From NCBI GenBank assembly GCA_031835245.1, contig JAVKOQ010000002.1, positions 660,501 to 724,500 of the forward strand: DNA of 64,000 bases, written 5' to 3'. The translations under genes and the position numbers were made by a program. The DNA is from Balamuthia mandrillaris. Lineage: Eukaryota; Discosea; Longamoebia; Balamuthiidae. Under the pieces are notes generated by a model, which saw only the letters and a program-made list of their open reading frames with translations, was not told the DNA's origin and made no database searches. Positions 42,147 to 53,533 of this stretch are shown here, in pieces. How positions within the stretch are numbered: position 1 is the stretch's first letter; each line of letters starts with the position of its first letter.

Positions 42147-43059
42147 GCTTCTCTTCTCTCTCTGCTTCTCTCTCACAAACACTCCACTCACTCTCTTTAA
42201 CAAAACAAAAGCAACTACAGTACGTTGGAGCACAACAAATAAACATCCAGAGCTGGACCTTCTCTCGGATGGGCTAGCAGCCACAGTGATGGCCACCGCT
42301 CCTATCAACGACGACAACATCTCCGAGTTTGGGAAGGACAGGTGCGTGGAGGCTGACCTTGAGCTGTGTCCGGTGGATGAGGAGGGGAAGCTGCTGCCAC
42401 CGCAATACTTTGAGGTGAAACATTATTGTGACGAGAACTGTTTCTTCCATGTGCTGTTTGGCATTTGCAATGCTGAAAACAAGACACCGTTCACTGAGAT
42501 GACCATGTGGGAAAGGTTTCGCCTCCTTCCTTCTTTCGTGTGCTTCAATTTCTTATTGTTATCTTCCTCTTTGTTCTTTGTTAGTCCGCATTGTTACGCC
42601 TATGCTGCGAGTGGTATATTCTTCGGACCATCCTCTTATACAGAGGATAGGGGAGACGAAGAGGCGCAGGAAGAAGACGAAGAATATCTGCTTGAAGGAT
42701 TCGAAGACGGCGACACAGTGGGCGTTCTTTTCTTTCCTCTCTACATAGAAGACGAACGAGCAGATGGCTGCCCAATTCAACAAAACCAGAAGGCAAGTAG
42801 TGACGAAAAAGAAAAGGAAGCGCCAACAAAGGAGCTTCAGGGAGGATCACAAAACGACTTTGCGTTCTTGCGGCGATGTGTCAGCAACTTCGCGTTCTTT
42901 GTGAATGGATCGATGACAAGCACCATTCGACAAGTGAGAGGCAAGTGGCGTCCATGCGTCAACATTTATCACCCTTTGCAGCAGATGGTCATTGTACCTC
43001 GTCCCAAAATCCCAAATGAGGTGCTACCTGCGTTCGCTTCTCCTTCCGAATGCACATAA
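41795..43059 (+). CDS. F-box and SPRY-domain protein
   Basis: Exons 41795-41914, 41976-42096, 42212-42515 and 42585-43059 give 339 residues. Residues 5-40 are an F-box (LPLEVLCHVAEFLDAPELFS then LSAVCRHLRSVAE), continued by WKKATLFRFFP and DWQTVYKAF, a typical post-F-box region. Residues about 90-320 look like a SPRY domain: HPELDLLSDGLAATVMATAP, YFEVKHYC, ASGIFFGPSSY, GDTVGVLFF and FAFFVNGSMTS. Such proteins link a substrate to an SCF ubiquitin ligase. The SPRY domain contains two acidic insertions. The acceptor of exon 3 could also be 42221, three codons downstream and in the same frame. An upstream out-of-frame ATG at 41779 overlaps the start. Confidence 0.78.
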
Positions 43060-43142
43060 CTACATGTACTGGGAGAATGGAAAGAAAGCCGGCACGATGT
43101 TTATTTATTATTTTTTTGACCTTTTCTAGTGATTGTCCGGAC

Positions 43143-44739
<1,597 letters not shown>

Positions 44740-45120
44740 GCTTGGCTGTTATCACTTTCGTTCTTTTTTTCAACTGTAAGGTGAATGAGCGCGAGGGACC
44801 TTTTGCTGCTTTTATTGCCACCCGCCGTTCATTACCTCCCCAAAAAGGGTCATTACCAGCCTGTGGCTTTGCTTGGGCAATAAACGCTTTCTGCTTACCT
44901 TTGGATTCTTTCTTGAAAACCCGTCGGCTTCTTTCCAAGCACTTTCTCCAGCAAGCCAGAAGAAGAAGAGTAAGAAGAAGAAGAACAAGAGAGAGCTTCC
45001 TTTTGGCCACCAGTACAGGCTAACCTTTGGGAAGCTCAACCCTTACCAATCATTGGGTCGACATGAGTATCACCACTTGACCTTTTTTTCCGGGTCGACT
45101 CGAATGAAGGAAACAGCGAC
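44740..45120. other. Divergent intergenic region, ceramidase / IPK
   Basis: 381 nt. Two GTCGAC hexamers (45058 and 45095) lie shortly before the isopentenyl phosphate kinase start. No gene is supported; a minus-strand open frame here overlaps the ceramidase 5' end and has no family match. Confidence 0.5.
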
Positions 45121-46227
45121 ATGCAAGGAGGAGAAGCAAGAACCACAGCCCCTTTGGCGTCGTTGTCATCCCACGTGGACGCTTTGATCAAGGTTGGTGG
45201 GGCCGCTCTTACGCACAAGGATAGGCTGGAAAGCCTCAATGAGGATGGCCTTGCAGCAACGGTAGAACTTGTTCGACGACTGGTGGTGGACAACCAAAAG
45301 AAAGTCATTCTGGTTCATGGTGCGGGAAGCTTTGGCCACTTTCAAGCCTCGTCCTATCGTGTTAGCAGCGGCCTACCACCCAACGACAGTAACACCAAAG
45401 AAAGGCAACAAGAACTGCAAATGGGAATCGCACAAACCAGACGGTCGGTCACGCTGTTGGCCCACAAGGTGGTGACTGCCCTTTGTGAAGGCAACCTTCC
45501 AGCCGTCTGCCTCTCTCCTTTTCCTCTTCTCTACCAATGCCGCAAGCGTCGGTTGCTTCCCTCCGCGGATAACGAGAAGAAAGCGAAAGAAGAACTTCCG
45601 GCAGGCGACCTCCTAGCGTTGCAGAAGCTGCTGAGATTGGGCATGGTTCCTGTGTTGCATGGGGATGTGGTTTTGGACGAGGACCAAGAGGTGGCCATTC
45701 TTGGTGGAGATAGCATCATGCAGCACCTAGCTGTGAGCCTTCGTCCTCGTCGTGTAGTCTTTCTTACAGATGTGGAGGGCGTTCTCTCAGCTCCGCCTCA
45801 TGATGCTCTGTCCATGCTGATCCCTCGCATACTTGTTCGCCAACGTCAAGTTGAAGCAGCCAACGAGTTTGCCGGCGGGGAAGAAGAGGAAGGAGAGTCC
45901 TTCGTGCTGGAGTCGGAAAAGGATGAGGTTAGAGGAGAAGACGAAGAAGAAGAAGGAGAACAAGAAGGCTCGAAGCAGGAGAAGACGAGTTTGACAAAGA
46001 GGATGACGACACAACGGCAGCACGACGTGACGGGAGGCATTTGGAAGAAGGTCAAGTGTTGCGCCGAGATAGCAAGAGCAGGGCTGGACGTGTGGATCGT
46101 GCAGTTGCACAGCACCTCTGCCTTTGAGGCGTGCTCTGGAGGGCAACCCTTTGTCGGCACGCATGTGACGTGCCGCGCTTCCTCTGCCGCCACCCAAGGG
46201 GTGCAGAGCAACCACGATCGGTCATGA
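45121..46227 (+). CDS. Isopentenyl phosphate kinase
   Basis: Single exon, 368 residues. Isopentenyl phosphate kinase (amino-acid-kinase fold) phosphorylates isopentenyl phosphate to the diphosphate. It belongs to the archaeal-type mevalonate route and is patchily present in eukaryotes. Motifs: ALIKVGGAALTHKDRLES, ILVHGAGSFGHFQA (with the substrate-binding His), GMVPVLHGDVVLDE, AILGGDSIMQHLA, RVVFLTDVEGVL and HDVTGGIWKKVKCCAEIARA. An acidic segment of about 60 residues (Glu/Asp-rich, near residues 255-300) is inserted before DVTGG. The hydrophobic start is absent, so the protein is probably cytosolic. The convergent small membrane-protein gene ends 149 nt beyond its stop. Confidence 0.92.
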   Translation: MQGGEARTTAPLASLSSHVDALIKVGGAALTHKDRLESLNEDGLAATVELVRRLVVDNQKKVILVHGAGSFGHFQASSYRVSSGLPPNDSNTKERQQELQMGIAQTRRSVTLLAHKVVTALCEGNLPAVCLSPFPLLYQCRKRRLLPSADNEKKAKEELPAGDLLALQKLLRLGMVPVLHGDVVLDEDQEVAILGGDSIMQHLAVSLRPRRVVFLTDVEGVLSAPPHDALSMLIPRILVRQRQVEAANEFAGGEEEEGESFVLESEKDEVRGEDEEEEGEQEGSKQEKTSLTKRMTTQRQHDVTGGIWKKVKCCAEIARAGLDVWIVQLHSTSAFEACSGGQPFVGTHVTCRASSAATQGVQSNHDRS

Positions 46228-46376
46228 AGAATAATAATAAAAGGATGAGAGAAGAGGAGGTCTCGCTCTTGTTGCCTGTTGTAGTAGTTACAAGAAAGAA
46301 CCAAAAAAAAACGTATTTTTCTTTTCGTCCCGAGCAGCGTGCGCTACGCTACCCGCGGGTTGGTTGTTGTTTACTT

Positions 46377-46727
46377 TCAGATTTCGGAAACATCAGGAGA
46401 GAGCACGACAGCCTCGGAGATGAGCGTCAGCACGAAGAACAGAACGGGAAAGCACAGAGCGTGGGCGTAGGACAGGCTCCTGCGACACAAAAAGCTGCTG
46501 AGCACGCCAAAGGAGGTGACGGCCATGAAGAACGCGCACCACACCGCAAAGGAGTCGTAGAGGGAGGCCATCAGGAAGAAGGTGAGGGAGGTCAGCGGGG
46601 CCAGGAACAGGCCGTCGTAGGCCCTCTCCAAGGGGTCCTCCCCCCTGCGCAGCAACCCCATCCACACAGCGAACATGACCAAGCCCATGGCAAAGGCCAC
46701 AAAGCCCCGTCCTACCACCGCCCACAT
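46377..46727 (-). CDS. Small multi-spanning membrane protein, unknown
   Basis: Single exon, 116 residues. Hydropathy suggests four helices: GFVAFAMGLVMFAVWMGLL, LTSLTFFLMASLYDSFAVW, FFMAVTSFGVLSSFL and FPVLFFVLTLISEAVV. A charged loop RRGEDPLERAYDG lies between the first two. I do not recognise the family. The frame is GC-rich and codes over its full length, and a second overlapping frame on the same strand is also open, so the choice rests on the clean ATG (46727) and helix pattern. Confidence 0.62.
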   Translation of the reverse strand: MWAVVGRGFVAFAMGLVMFAVWMGLLRRGEDPLERAYDGLFLAPLTSLTFFLMASLYDSFAVWCAFFMAVTSFGVLSSFLCRRSLSYAHALCFPVLFFVLTLISEAVVLSPDVSEI

Positions 46728-47001
46728 GTTGTTTATGCTCTCTCCCCTCTCCTTTTTATTTGGTGCTACTGCCTCGCTACGTTTTTTTTTTGGTGCCGTC
46801 TAGGTTGGGGTCTAATCTATTAGATTGGCAGGTTGAAAAAGAAGAAAGAAAGAAGAAAGCAGGCGAAGAAGAAGCAGCAACGCGATGGAAAACTAACAGC
46901 AAAACCAATAGTACGGGGGGTTGTAATGGCCATTCCCATCCCGTAGAAGACGGCCTTTATTTTCTTTTGGTTTGGAAAAAGCACACACACACGCGCACAC
47001 A

Positions 47002-47421
47002 ATGGCTTCTCTGTTCAATAAGGACAACAAACAAGCGGAGGGAGCTGAACAGATCAGCGGCGGAGGGGGTGGTCTCCGCTCCGACCAAAACATCGGCCGA
47101 GACGTCGGCATCGGGCTTGGGGGCGGCTCATTAGGAGGAACCGGCGGCTTCTCCATCAGCGGTGGCGGAGGAATAGGCAACACCGCTGCCACCTCCGGCC
47201 TTAGCGGTTTGGGTGCAGGACAAGGACTTGGCAACAAAATGGATGACATCGGACTGGGTCGAGGCCTTGATTCTGGCCCTGGCTTGGACGCCTCCAAGGA
47301 CATTGGCTCGCCGCTAGGTGGAACGGGTCAAGGCACCGCTGGCGGAGGCCTTGGCGGGGGTCGGACCTATGCCTCCACCACTTCAAGGTTTGCAAGCTCA
47401 GGCGGTGGCAGCAGTACCTAA
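47002..47421 (+). CDS. Glycine-rich low-complexity protein
   Basis: Single exon, 139 residues. After MASLFNKDNKQAEGAEQIS the protein is Gly/Ser/Asp-rich with loose repeats such as IGLGGGSLGGTGG and GLGRGLDSGPGLD. No signal peptide, membrane helix or domain is seen. ATG 47002 follows an AC repeat. A disordered or structural protein is likely, but no function can be given. The stop is 70 nt from the stop of the convergent RhoGEF gene. Confidence 0.6.
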   Translation: MASLFNKDNKQAEGAEQISGGGGGLRSDQNIGRDVGIGLGGGSLGGTGGFSISGGGGIGNTAATSGLSGLGAGQGLGNKMDDIGLGRGLDSGPGLDASKDIGSPLGGTGQGTAGGGLGGGRTYASTTSRFASSGGGSST

Positions 47422-47491
47422 CCAACGACAACCATACAAAACAAAAAAAATAATGATGTTAAAGAAACAACGGTACAATGTGTGCATATTA

Positions 47492-50400
47492 TTATTGTTG
47501 TAGGGTCTTGCCGCTGCCGCTAGAGGTTCTGGCTTTCTGCGGTTTCTGGCTGTTGCGTTTGTTGCCCTCTTTGTGGTGGTCCTTGTCTTTGGAAGACGTA
47601 CTGCTGCTGTTGCTTCCATTGGAAGCGCTGTTGTTATCTTTGGAATTGACGCATGGAAGGACCGAACGAAAGTTCTCCAAGGTGTGACTTCTTGTTTTGG
47701 TGGCGGAAGAAGATGAGCTTGCTGCTTCTGCGAGCGCATCGAAAGAAGCAAGGCTAGAGTGTCCAAAGAAGGCCACCGATGCTCTTTGCTTGGCTCGATC
47801 CTTCTTGTCCCTGTGAGGTGCTCCTTGTTGCATTGTGGCTACTTTGCTGTTCTTCTTGTTTGCATTGCTGTTCTTGTTGAGGGTACGCTTTTCTTTGTGC
47901 AGCACCATCAATGGCTCTTCTGCTTCGTTCCTCTCTCTGTCTTTATCCTTCGCTTTATCCTTCTCCTTCTCTGCTTTTCCCTTCTCTTTGTGGCCTTTGG
48001 AGGGCAAGGCAACGCCATCGGCCAGTTGGTTGATGGCAGTGCTGCTGTCTCCCCAACTGTAATGACGCAGCAGAGGCGGTCTCTTCCTGTTGCTTTTCTT
48101 CTTGCCAGTGAGATGATTGTCTTTCTCTCTGTCCTTGTCTTTCTCTTTCTCTTTCTCTTTCTCCCTGTCTTTGTTATGATGATGGCCTTTGTCGTGTCGC
48201 TCGGACTTGACCCGAACCCGAAGGTGCCGACCCGATTGAGAAAGTCTGTACTTCTTCTTCTTCTTGTTCGTTTTGCTCGTTTGTTGGTGTTGCTGCTTCT
48301 TGTCTTTTGGCGAGGGTTGGATGCTCCTTCCAGATAAACATTGGGCCGATGAAGGGCTTGGTAGTGTTCCGGAGGAAGCAGCCGCGAAGGATTGACCTGG
48401 AAGAGGAGGCAGAAGGGGTTTGAGCATGGCGTTTCTTGGGGTGTTCAGTTTGAAGAGTAGCAACTCGGCCCATGCGCGACATTCCTCCGATGAGCGGAAG
48501 CAGAACGTCTTTGGTTGTCGCAAGTTGGGAACTGCTGGATGCTGAATGGACAGGCCGTGGAGGGAGGGTAACTCTGTTTGGGACAACGGTAGGAGTGGTT
48601 AAGGAAGTACCGAAGAGAAGTAAGAAGGGAAACGAGAGCTAACCTGCGATTTGTCCGGTGGTTACAGAGAATGGCGGCTGCAAGGGAACCTTGAACCGGA
48701 AATTATATACTCCATTCTTTTTGGCCTTTCCGAACAGAAGGCAATCCGAAAACACAAAAACGTGGAAGGATTTCCAACTCACTTTGCTGGCGCCCAACGC
48801 TGCAAGCACCTCGGCGCTACCACCCTTTGGCAAACGAGGTGATGCATCGCTCGAAGGTTGGTGTTGGTGATGTACCGTTCTTCCAGAAGTCGTTTTGATA
48901 ACCCCATCACTCGACGACAGTATATCAAAAGCATACGATGAAGAAGAGGTATTAGCTCCGCTTTGGCGAGAGGCGCTGCGGCTAAACTTGCCGCTTAGTG
49001 CTGCTCTTCCTCGTGGAGATATCAAGTCTTGTGCAGGCCGTTCGTCCACTAAAGTGATGTTGGGTGACGTGAGAAGGACCCAGTCCGTATCTCCAATCCA
49101 TCGACGAGCCCATGGATCGAAGAACGAGATTGAGGTTGGGTTGTTATTTACTTTGGTGTCCTTTTCGTCTGTAGTTGTAATCAGAGGAGGCAAGCCATGA
49201 AGGATGTGCTGCAAGGAGCGCATCTTGTACTTAGTTCGACCAAATTCCCAAGATTCTTCCAGGAGTTGAAGTAGGCTCGAAGTTGCGGATCGAGCCTCCA
49301 CCAGACGAGGACGATCTACGTGAGTAGAGGGAGTGTAACGCAGCAGTTTCTTAATGTTGACACAAAATGTTAGTCGGAGAGGGGGAATAAATAAATAGAA
49401 GAATAAGAGAGAGAGAGAGAGAGAGAGAGGTAAGAGAAGTTAGGCCTATACTTGAAGGAAGGAACGGTACTGCGAGACTCGTTCTAACGGTCGATCCAGA
49501 GAAACAATAAGACTGCTCTCCTTGTCTTTTTGTAGTGGCTTATTTTGATGTAAGTTAACCCCACACACAAAATAAAAGAAAGAATGATGGTTACGTACTG
49601 CAAGGGTGCTATTTGCAAAGTCAGTCCTAGCCACCCATGCACAGTACATCTCAAAGGCGTGATGCCGCTTCTTGTGGTACTGAGCATAGATCGAAAGTGA
49701 AGGCAACACTTTGAGCATTATATCACCGATGCACATAAAGCTGGTACCCGTAGTTGTCGCAGTTGTTGACTTGATGACCCTCTCCTCCAACTCCGCCAAC
49801 AAATGGACGTGAAGAGAGTGAATGAGTTCTATGTTCCTGAATACAATGCTCAATTCTTGCATGGTCAGGCCGTGGCCTTGTTTGTTATCGGGTTTGGCTG
49901 CTTCTTGAAGCGGGCGTAGATAGTTTTGTATGCAGTCAGAAAGAGCAGCGACATACTCACGTTCACTGGTGATAAGGTCCATGAGCGTCCTCCATCTTTG
50001 CTTGGCTGGTCCTGCGTCTTTGCTTTGTGAATAAGCTTCCACTGCATAAAAATGGAGAGTAAAAAAGGTGAGACCCATTACAAGCTACGTTCAAAAGCTG
50101 TTACCGATGGAAGCAACACTTGGCGTTGCTTGTTCTCGTTGCCTATTTCGGCGAAGCCAACACCGGATGAGTCTCTGTGCAGGTACTACTTTATTTATAT
50201 CAAACTTGCGAAGGAGTTCTTCCTGTTCCTTGCTCTAATATTGTGGGAATGGATTAGACCGGAAGTAGAAAAGAGAAACAGAGAAGAGAACCTTCCGTAA
50301 AGAAACAAGCTGGAGATGAAGGTCTTCAATGATTTGAGTCATGCTCTGTTTCTCTGCTCTCCAGTTGAGCTCGTCCTCTTGAAACTGTGCAACCACCTGC

Positions 50401-52279
50401 TGTAGATACTTCATCTCTCCAAGGAAGAAATTAAGCTTCTTGGCTTGCTGCTGCACCACAAGCTCCGTTTTTTGACTCATCTGCAAAAGTTGTTGTTGCC
50501 ATGCCTCCAACTTCGCCGTTCTTGGCGTAGCTTCCCGTGTCAGAGCTGGAAGAAAAGATTTTGGAGAGGAAGTAGGTGTGGTTGCCTCAGCAACTCTCTG
50601 CTTGACCAATGGTGTGCAACTGTTGGCTTGGTTTGTGCTGATAGCTGATTCACCACATTCTTCGTTGATGGCGATGTCACTTTCTTCTTCCCGTCTGTCT
50701 GCAGCAACAACTTGTTCGTTAGGTAATGTGCTTGTCGTTACATGTGGTGATGGAGGAATTAGTGGGTTATTTCCTTCCTCTCGTTTGAGCACGGTTATAT
50801 ACTCTTCTACCATTGCCTCCTTCTCTTCCTCACCGTATCCGTGTGTATTTTGTTCAGGCGCAGGCATAACAGCTAATTTTTCTTCTCCCACTGCTGTAGT
50901 TGTCGAGGCGATGGCCTTGGTGCTAGTTGCCATTCGTAGTTGATATTGCTGAACAAGTTGCTTCAACTGACTAACTTCTTCTTCCCTTTCTTTTAACTTC
51001 CATGTCACCTCTTCCAGCTGTTTCATCAGCGATGAAGCCTCTGGTTGTTGTTCTTCTTGTCCATTTTCTGCTTCTTCATGCTCGCTTTCTCCTTCTGCCA
51101 TCTGTGTGATCATGTTCATTTGCGTAGACAAAGAGTTAGGTGCTGATGAAGTCCACGCCACCGCAGCGCTTGAAGACCTCAAGTCTCTCTTCAAACTTGA
51201 TGGTGTGGATGAGGGTGATGAAGAATATGGAGACGATCCAGACTGCAACAGCGCAGCGGAGGATCTGCTCATTGGCCCATGTGACAAGCTGCAGGCTCTT
51301 CGTTGAACACCCTCCGTCTTCTTAGCTTCACTCGTAGCAGGAATAACAGGATTCGTTAACCTCTGTTGCGAGATAAACATGTCCACGCCACGAACATACT
51401 CTCCAAAGCCATTCCTCTTCCACTCAGAGGCAGGTCTCGTTTGCACAAAATCGGCATAGGGAGAGACTACAGGGACGGTCATCATAGCCATCGTTCGAGG
51501 AGAATAGGGGTAGGAGTTGGAGGTGGGTAACTGTTGTTGGGGTGAGGATGGAGAGGAGAAGATCCCTCTGTCGCGGGGCGAGAAGACTGCAGAGGGTAGT
51601 GAGAGCCTCTTGTCTTCCTTATTCAACCGACGCCGAGGTTGACGTGCTGCAGGTGAATGGGGGGATCCGCTTCCTTTGCCTTCCCCACGGCTCGTTTCTT
51701 GAGGTTGTTGTTCCTTCAGATCGTCATAGTCTTCTTCTACTTCGTCTGGCTCTTTGTTTCCTCCTGCGTCTACCTTGCGTTGATCTTTATGTTCTTCTTC
51801 AGAACAGTTGAAGGACAAGCTGAAGCGTTCCCATAAACTCTTCTTCTCTCGGAGGGAACGAAGGTTGCGGAGGTGAGATAGAGTGGGAGAGTTGGCAGTG
51901 TCAGGAATCCTTCTGATCTCCTCTACAGAGCTTCCACTAGGCTGCTTAAGCTCTCGTCGCTCGTGGTCTAGTTGCGAGTTAAAACAAGCTTTACACATAC
52001 TTTTCCTTAAGATAGAGAGAATGTGTCATAACCAAGCAACTGTCACACAAAAAAAAAGAGAAACAGAACAAACCTCCAGTATTGTGGCTCGAAGTGTTCG
52101 CAAGGGGTGACGTTAATGCCATATGTAGAAATATCTTGCACCCAACCAACAATGGTTTGTTCGTCTTCTTCCGTAGGCGACGTATTCTCTCCGCCTTCTT
52201 TCCCTCGAGGCGAAAGTTCCTGGTCTGCCGTATCTCCTTCCCCCAGGATCTGTTCGGTGGCCTCCTTTACTTCTTCCAT
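47492..52279 (-). CDS. RhoGEF (DH-PH) with N-terminal Cys/His motif and IQ motif
   Basis: Exons (minus) 52279-52074, 52005-50292, 50234-50105, 50041-49599, 49538-49452, 49349-48644 and 48573-47492 give 1,455 residues. Residues about 57-80 form a short putative zinc site PCEHFEPQYWRKSMCKACF, like the N-terminus of M-RIP (C-x2-F ... K-C-x2-CF). Then comes a long Ser/Pro/Glu-rich region with a coiled coil (about 330-370) and another before the IQ motif (AQRLIRCWLRRNRQRE, exon 3). A Dbl homology domain (about 697-875: RWRTLMDLITSEREYVAALS, ELSIVFRNIELIHSLHVHLL, RPLERVSQYRSFLQKLL) follows, then a PH domain split by a Ser-rich loop (SFHVFVFSDCLLFGKAKKNG, FCFRSSEECRAWAELL). The C-terminal 300 residues are Lys/Glu/Ser-rich. 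It should activate a Rho/Rac GTPase, possibly under calmodulin control. Confidence 0.87.
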
Positions 52280-52710
52280 TCTATGCTTTGGTTGCTCTAG
52301 CCTTCTTTCCCACCACTCATGTCCCTGTTGTGCTTTTTGATCCCCTCACTCTCTCTACTCAACTAGTTCGTCGTGTGTGTCAGCCGGTTCGGTTGTTGTT
52401 GCTCCAAACGACACCACCCCCAAAAACCCGTTTGTCGGCCCCTCAGTCAAATTCTTTCCTTTTCTGTAGGCAAAGTATTTAAGTAATTCAACAAAAGGGG
52501 TCTCCCACTTCTTTACTCGCTCTTCTCCTCTCTCTTCTCCTCTCTCTTCTCCTCTCGCTTTCTTTCTTTCTTTCTTTCTTATCTCTTCTTTTTGGGGAGG
52601 GAGTCGATCCATTCTTCCCTTTTTTTTCTTTCTTCCATTCTCGAAAGGCCTTCAACAACAACAACAAACAACAATGACGACAGCAAACGCGATAGGTCAC
52701 CTTCACCTTC
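52280..52710. other. Intergenic region upstream of RhoGEF
   Basis: 431 nt between the RhoGEF start and the stop of the small basic gene. It includes TCTCCTC and TTTC pyrimidine repeats at 52503-52581. A plus-strand frame starting with ATG at 52674 overlaps the small gene antisense and is rejected. Confidence 0.5.
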
Positions 52711-53351
52711 TCAGTCGGAGGTCACGAAATGCAAGGCCGGCCCTTTTTGCTTCTGGGACAATCGATGGTGGACGGAGGTCCGCCTCACTCTCTGCCCGAA
52801 CAGGGTCTCTCGCTCCCAATCCTTTGCGCTCTGTTCCACTCTCCGGTGCTTTCCGTCATCCTCAAAACTGCTCAACACGGCCACATTCAACTTTCCATCT
52901 CCTGTTCTGTGTTTTTTTTTTTCCAAGTTGGTTAAAAAAAATGGATAGAAGGAGCAAAGGAAGAAGAAACAGAGAAGAGAATAAGCGAACTTCCATGCAC
53001 GAGCTTTGGCTTTAGCTTTTCTCCGCTGGACATTGGATTTGGTGAGGGCGGTTTGTTTGGGTTTCAGCGTGGTGGCATTGGTTTGTTCGATTCGGGTCTC
53101 CAAGCTCAAGAAATCGAGCTGGTGTTCGTCCTTGCCTTCTTTCTTCTTCTTCTTCTTCTCCGTCCCTTTATCTTTGTTGTTTTTTGTGGCTCCTCCTCGC
53201 TTCGTTTGTTGCTTCTGCAGCTTCCGTTTGCGTAGTTCAACTTATTTTATGAAACAAATTTGGGAAAAGGTCAGTTGAAAACGGAAATCACTGAAAGAAC
53301 GAAACGCAGAAGGAAGGAAAGAGAGTCTATACTTTCAGAGATGCGCGGCAT
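52711..53351 (-). CDS. Small basic, probably nuclear protein, unknown
   Basis: Exons 53351-53333, 53240-53001 and 52901-52711 (minus) give 149 residues. The splice chain is phase-consistent: MPRISEIELRKRKLQKQQTK, a poly-Lys/Glu run, then HQLDFLSLETRIEQTNATTL, NVQRRKAKAKARDGKLNVAV, LSSFEDDGKHRRVEQSAKDW and RRTSVHHRLSQKQKG. The composition is that of a nucleolar or chromatin-associated protein. I do not recognise the family. Exon 1 codes only six residues, so the 5' end is the weakest part. It is 182 nt from the divergent kelch gene. Confidence 0.55.
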
Positions 53352-53479
53352 TGGCGATCGGCTTTGGTTCTTTTCTTCTTTCTTTCTTTCTTTCTCTTTT
53401 TATTCAGCTATGTTCAAACTTCAACCTAACGGAGGAGTCGATACTAATAGGTCAGAATTATCGTCGACAAGAAATGTGG

Positions 53480-53489
53480 GTGACGTCAC
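53480..53489. promoter_or_regulatory. CRE-type palindrome in a divergent promoter
   Basis: GTGACGTCAC, a perfect palindrome containing the bZIP (CREB/ATF) site TGACGTCA, lies 45 nt before the kelch-gene ATG and 128 nt from the divergent small gene. Two GTCGACAA sites are nearby (53463 and 53512). Confidence 0.35.
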
Positions 53490-53533
53490 TCAAAAATCTC
53501 AAAAATGAAATCGTCGACAACAGGAAGAAAGAA

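Noticed and set aside
52674-53015. Plus-strand frame starting MTTANAIGHLHLLSRRSRN
   Set aside because: The minus strand offers a three-exon, phase-consistent chain over the same DNA with normal donors and acceptors, while the plus frame runs into intron-like T/A tracts.
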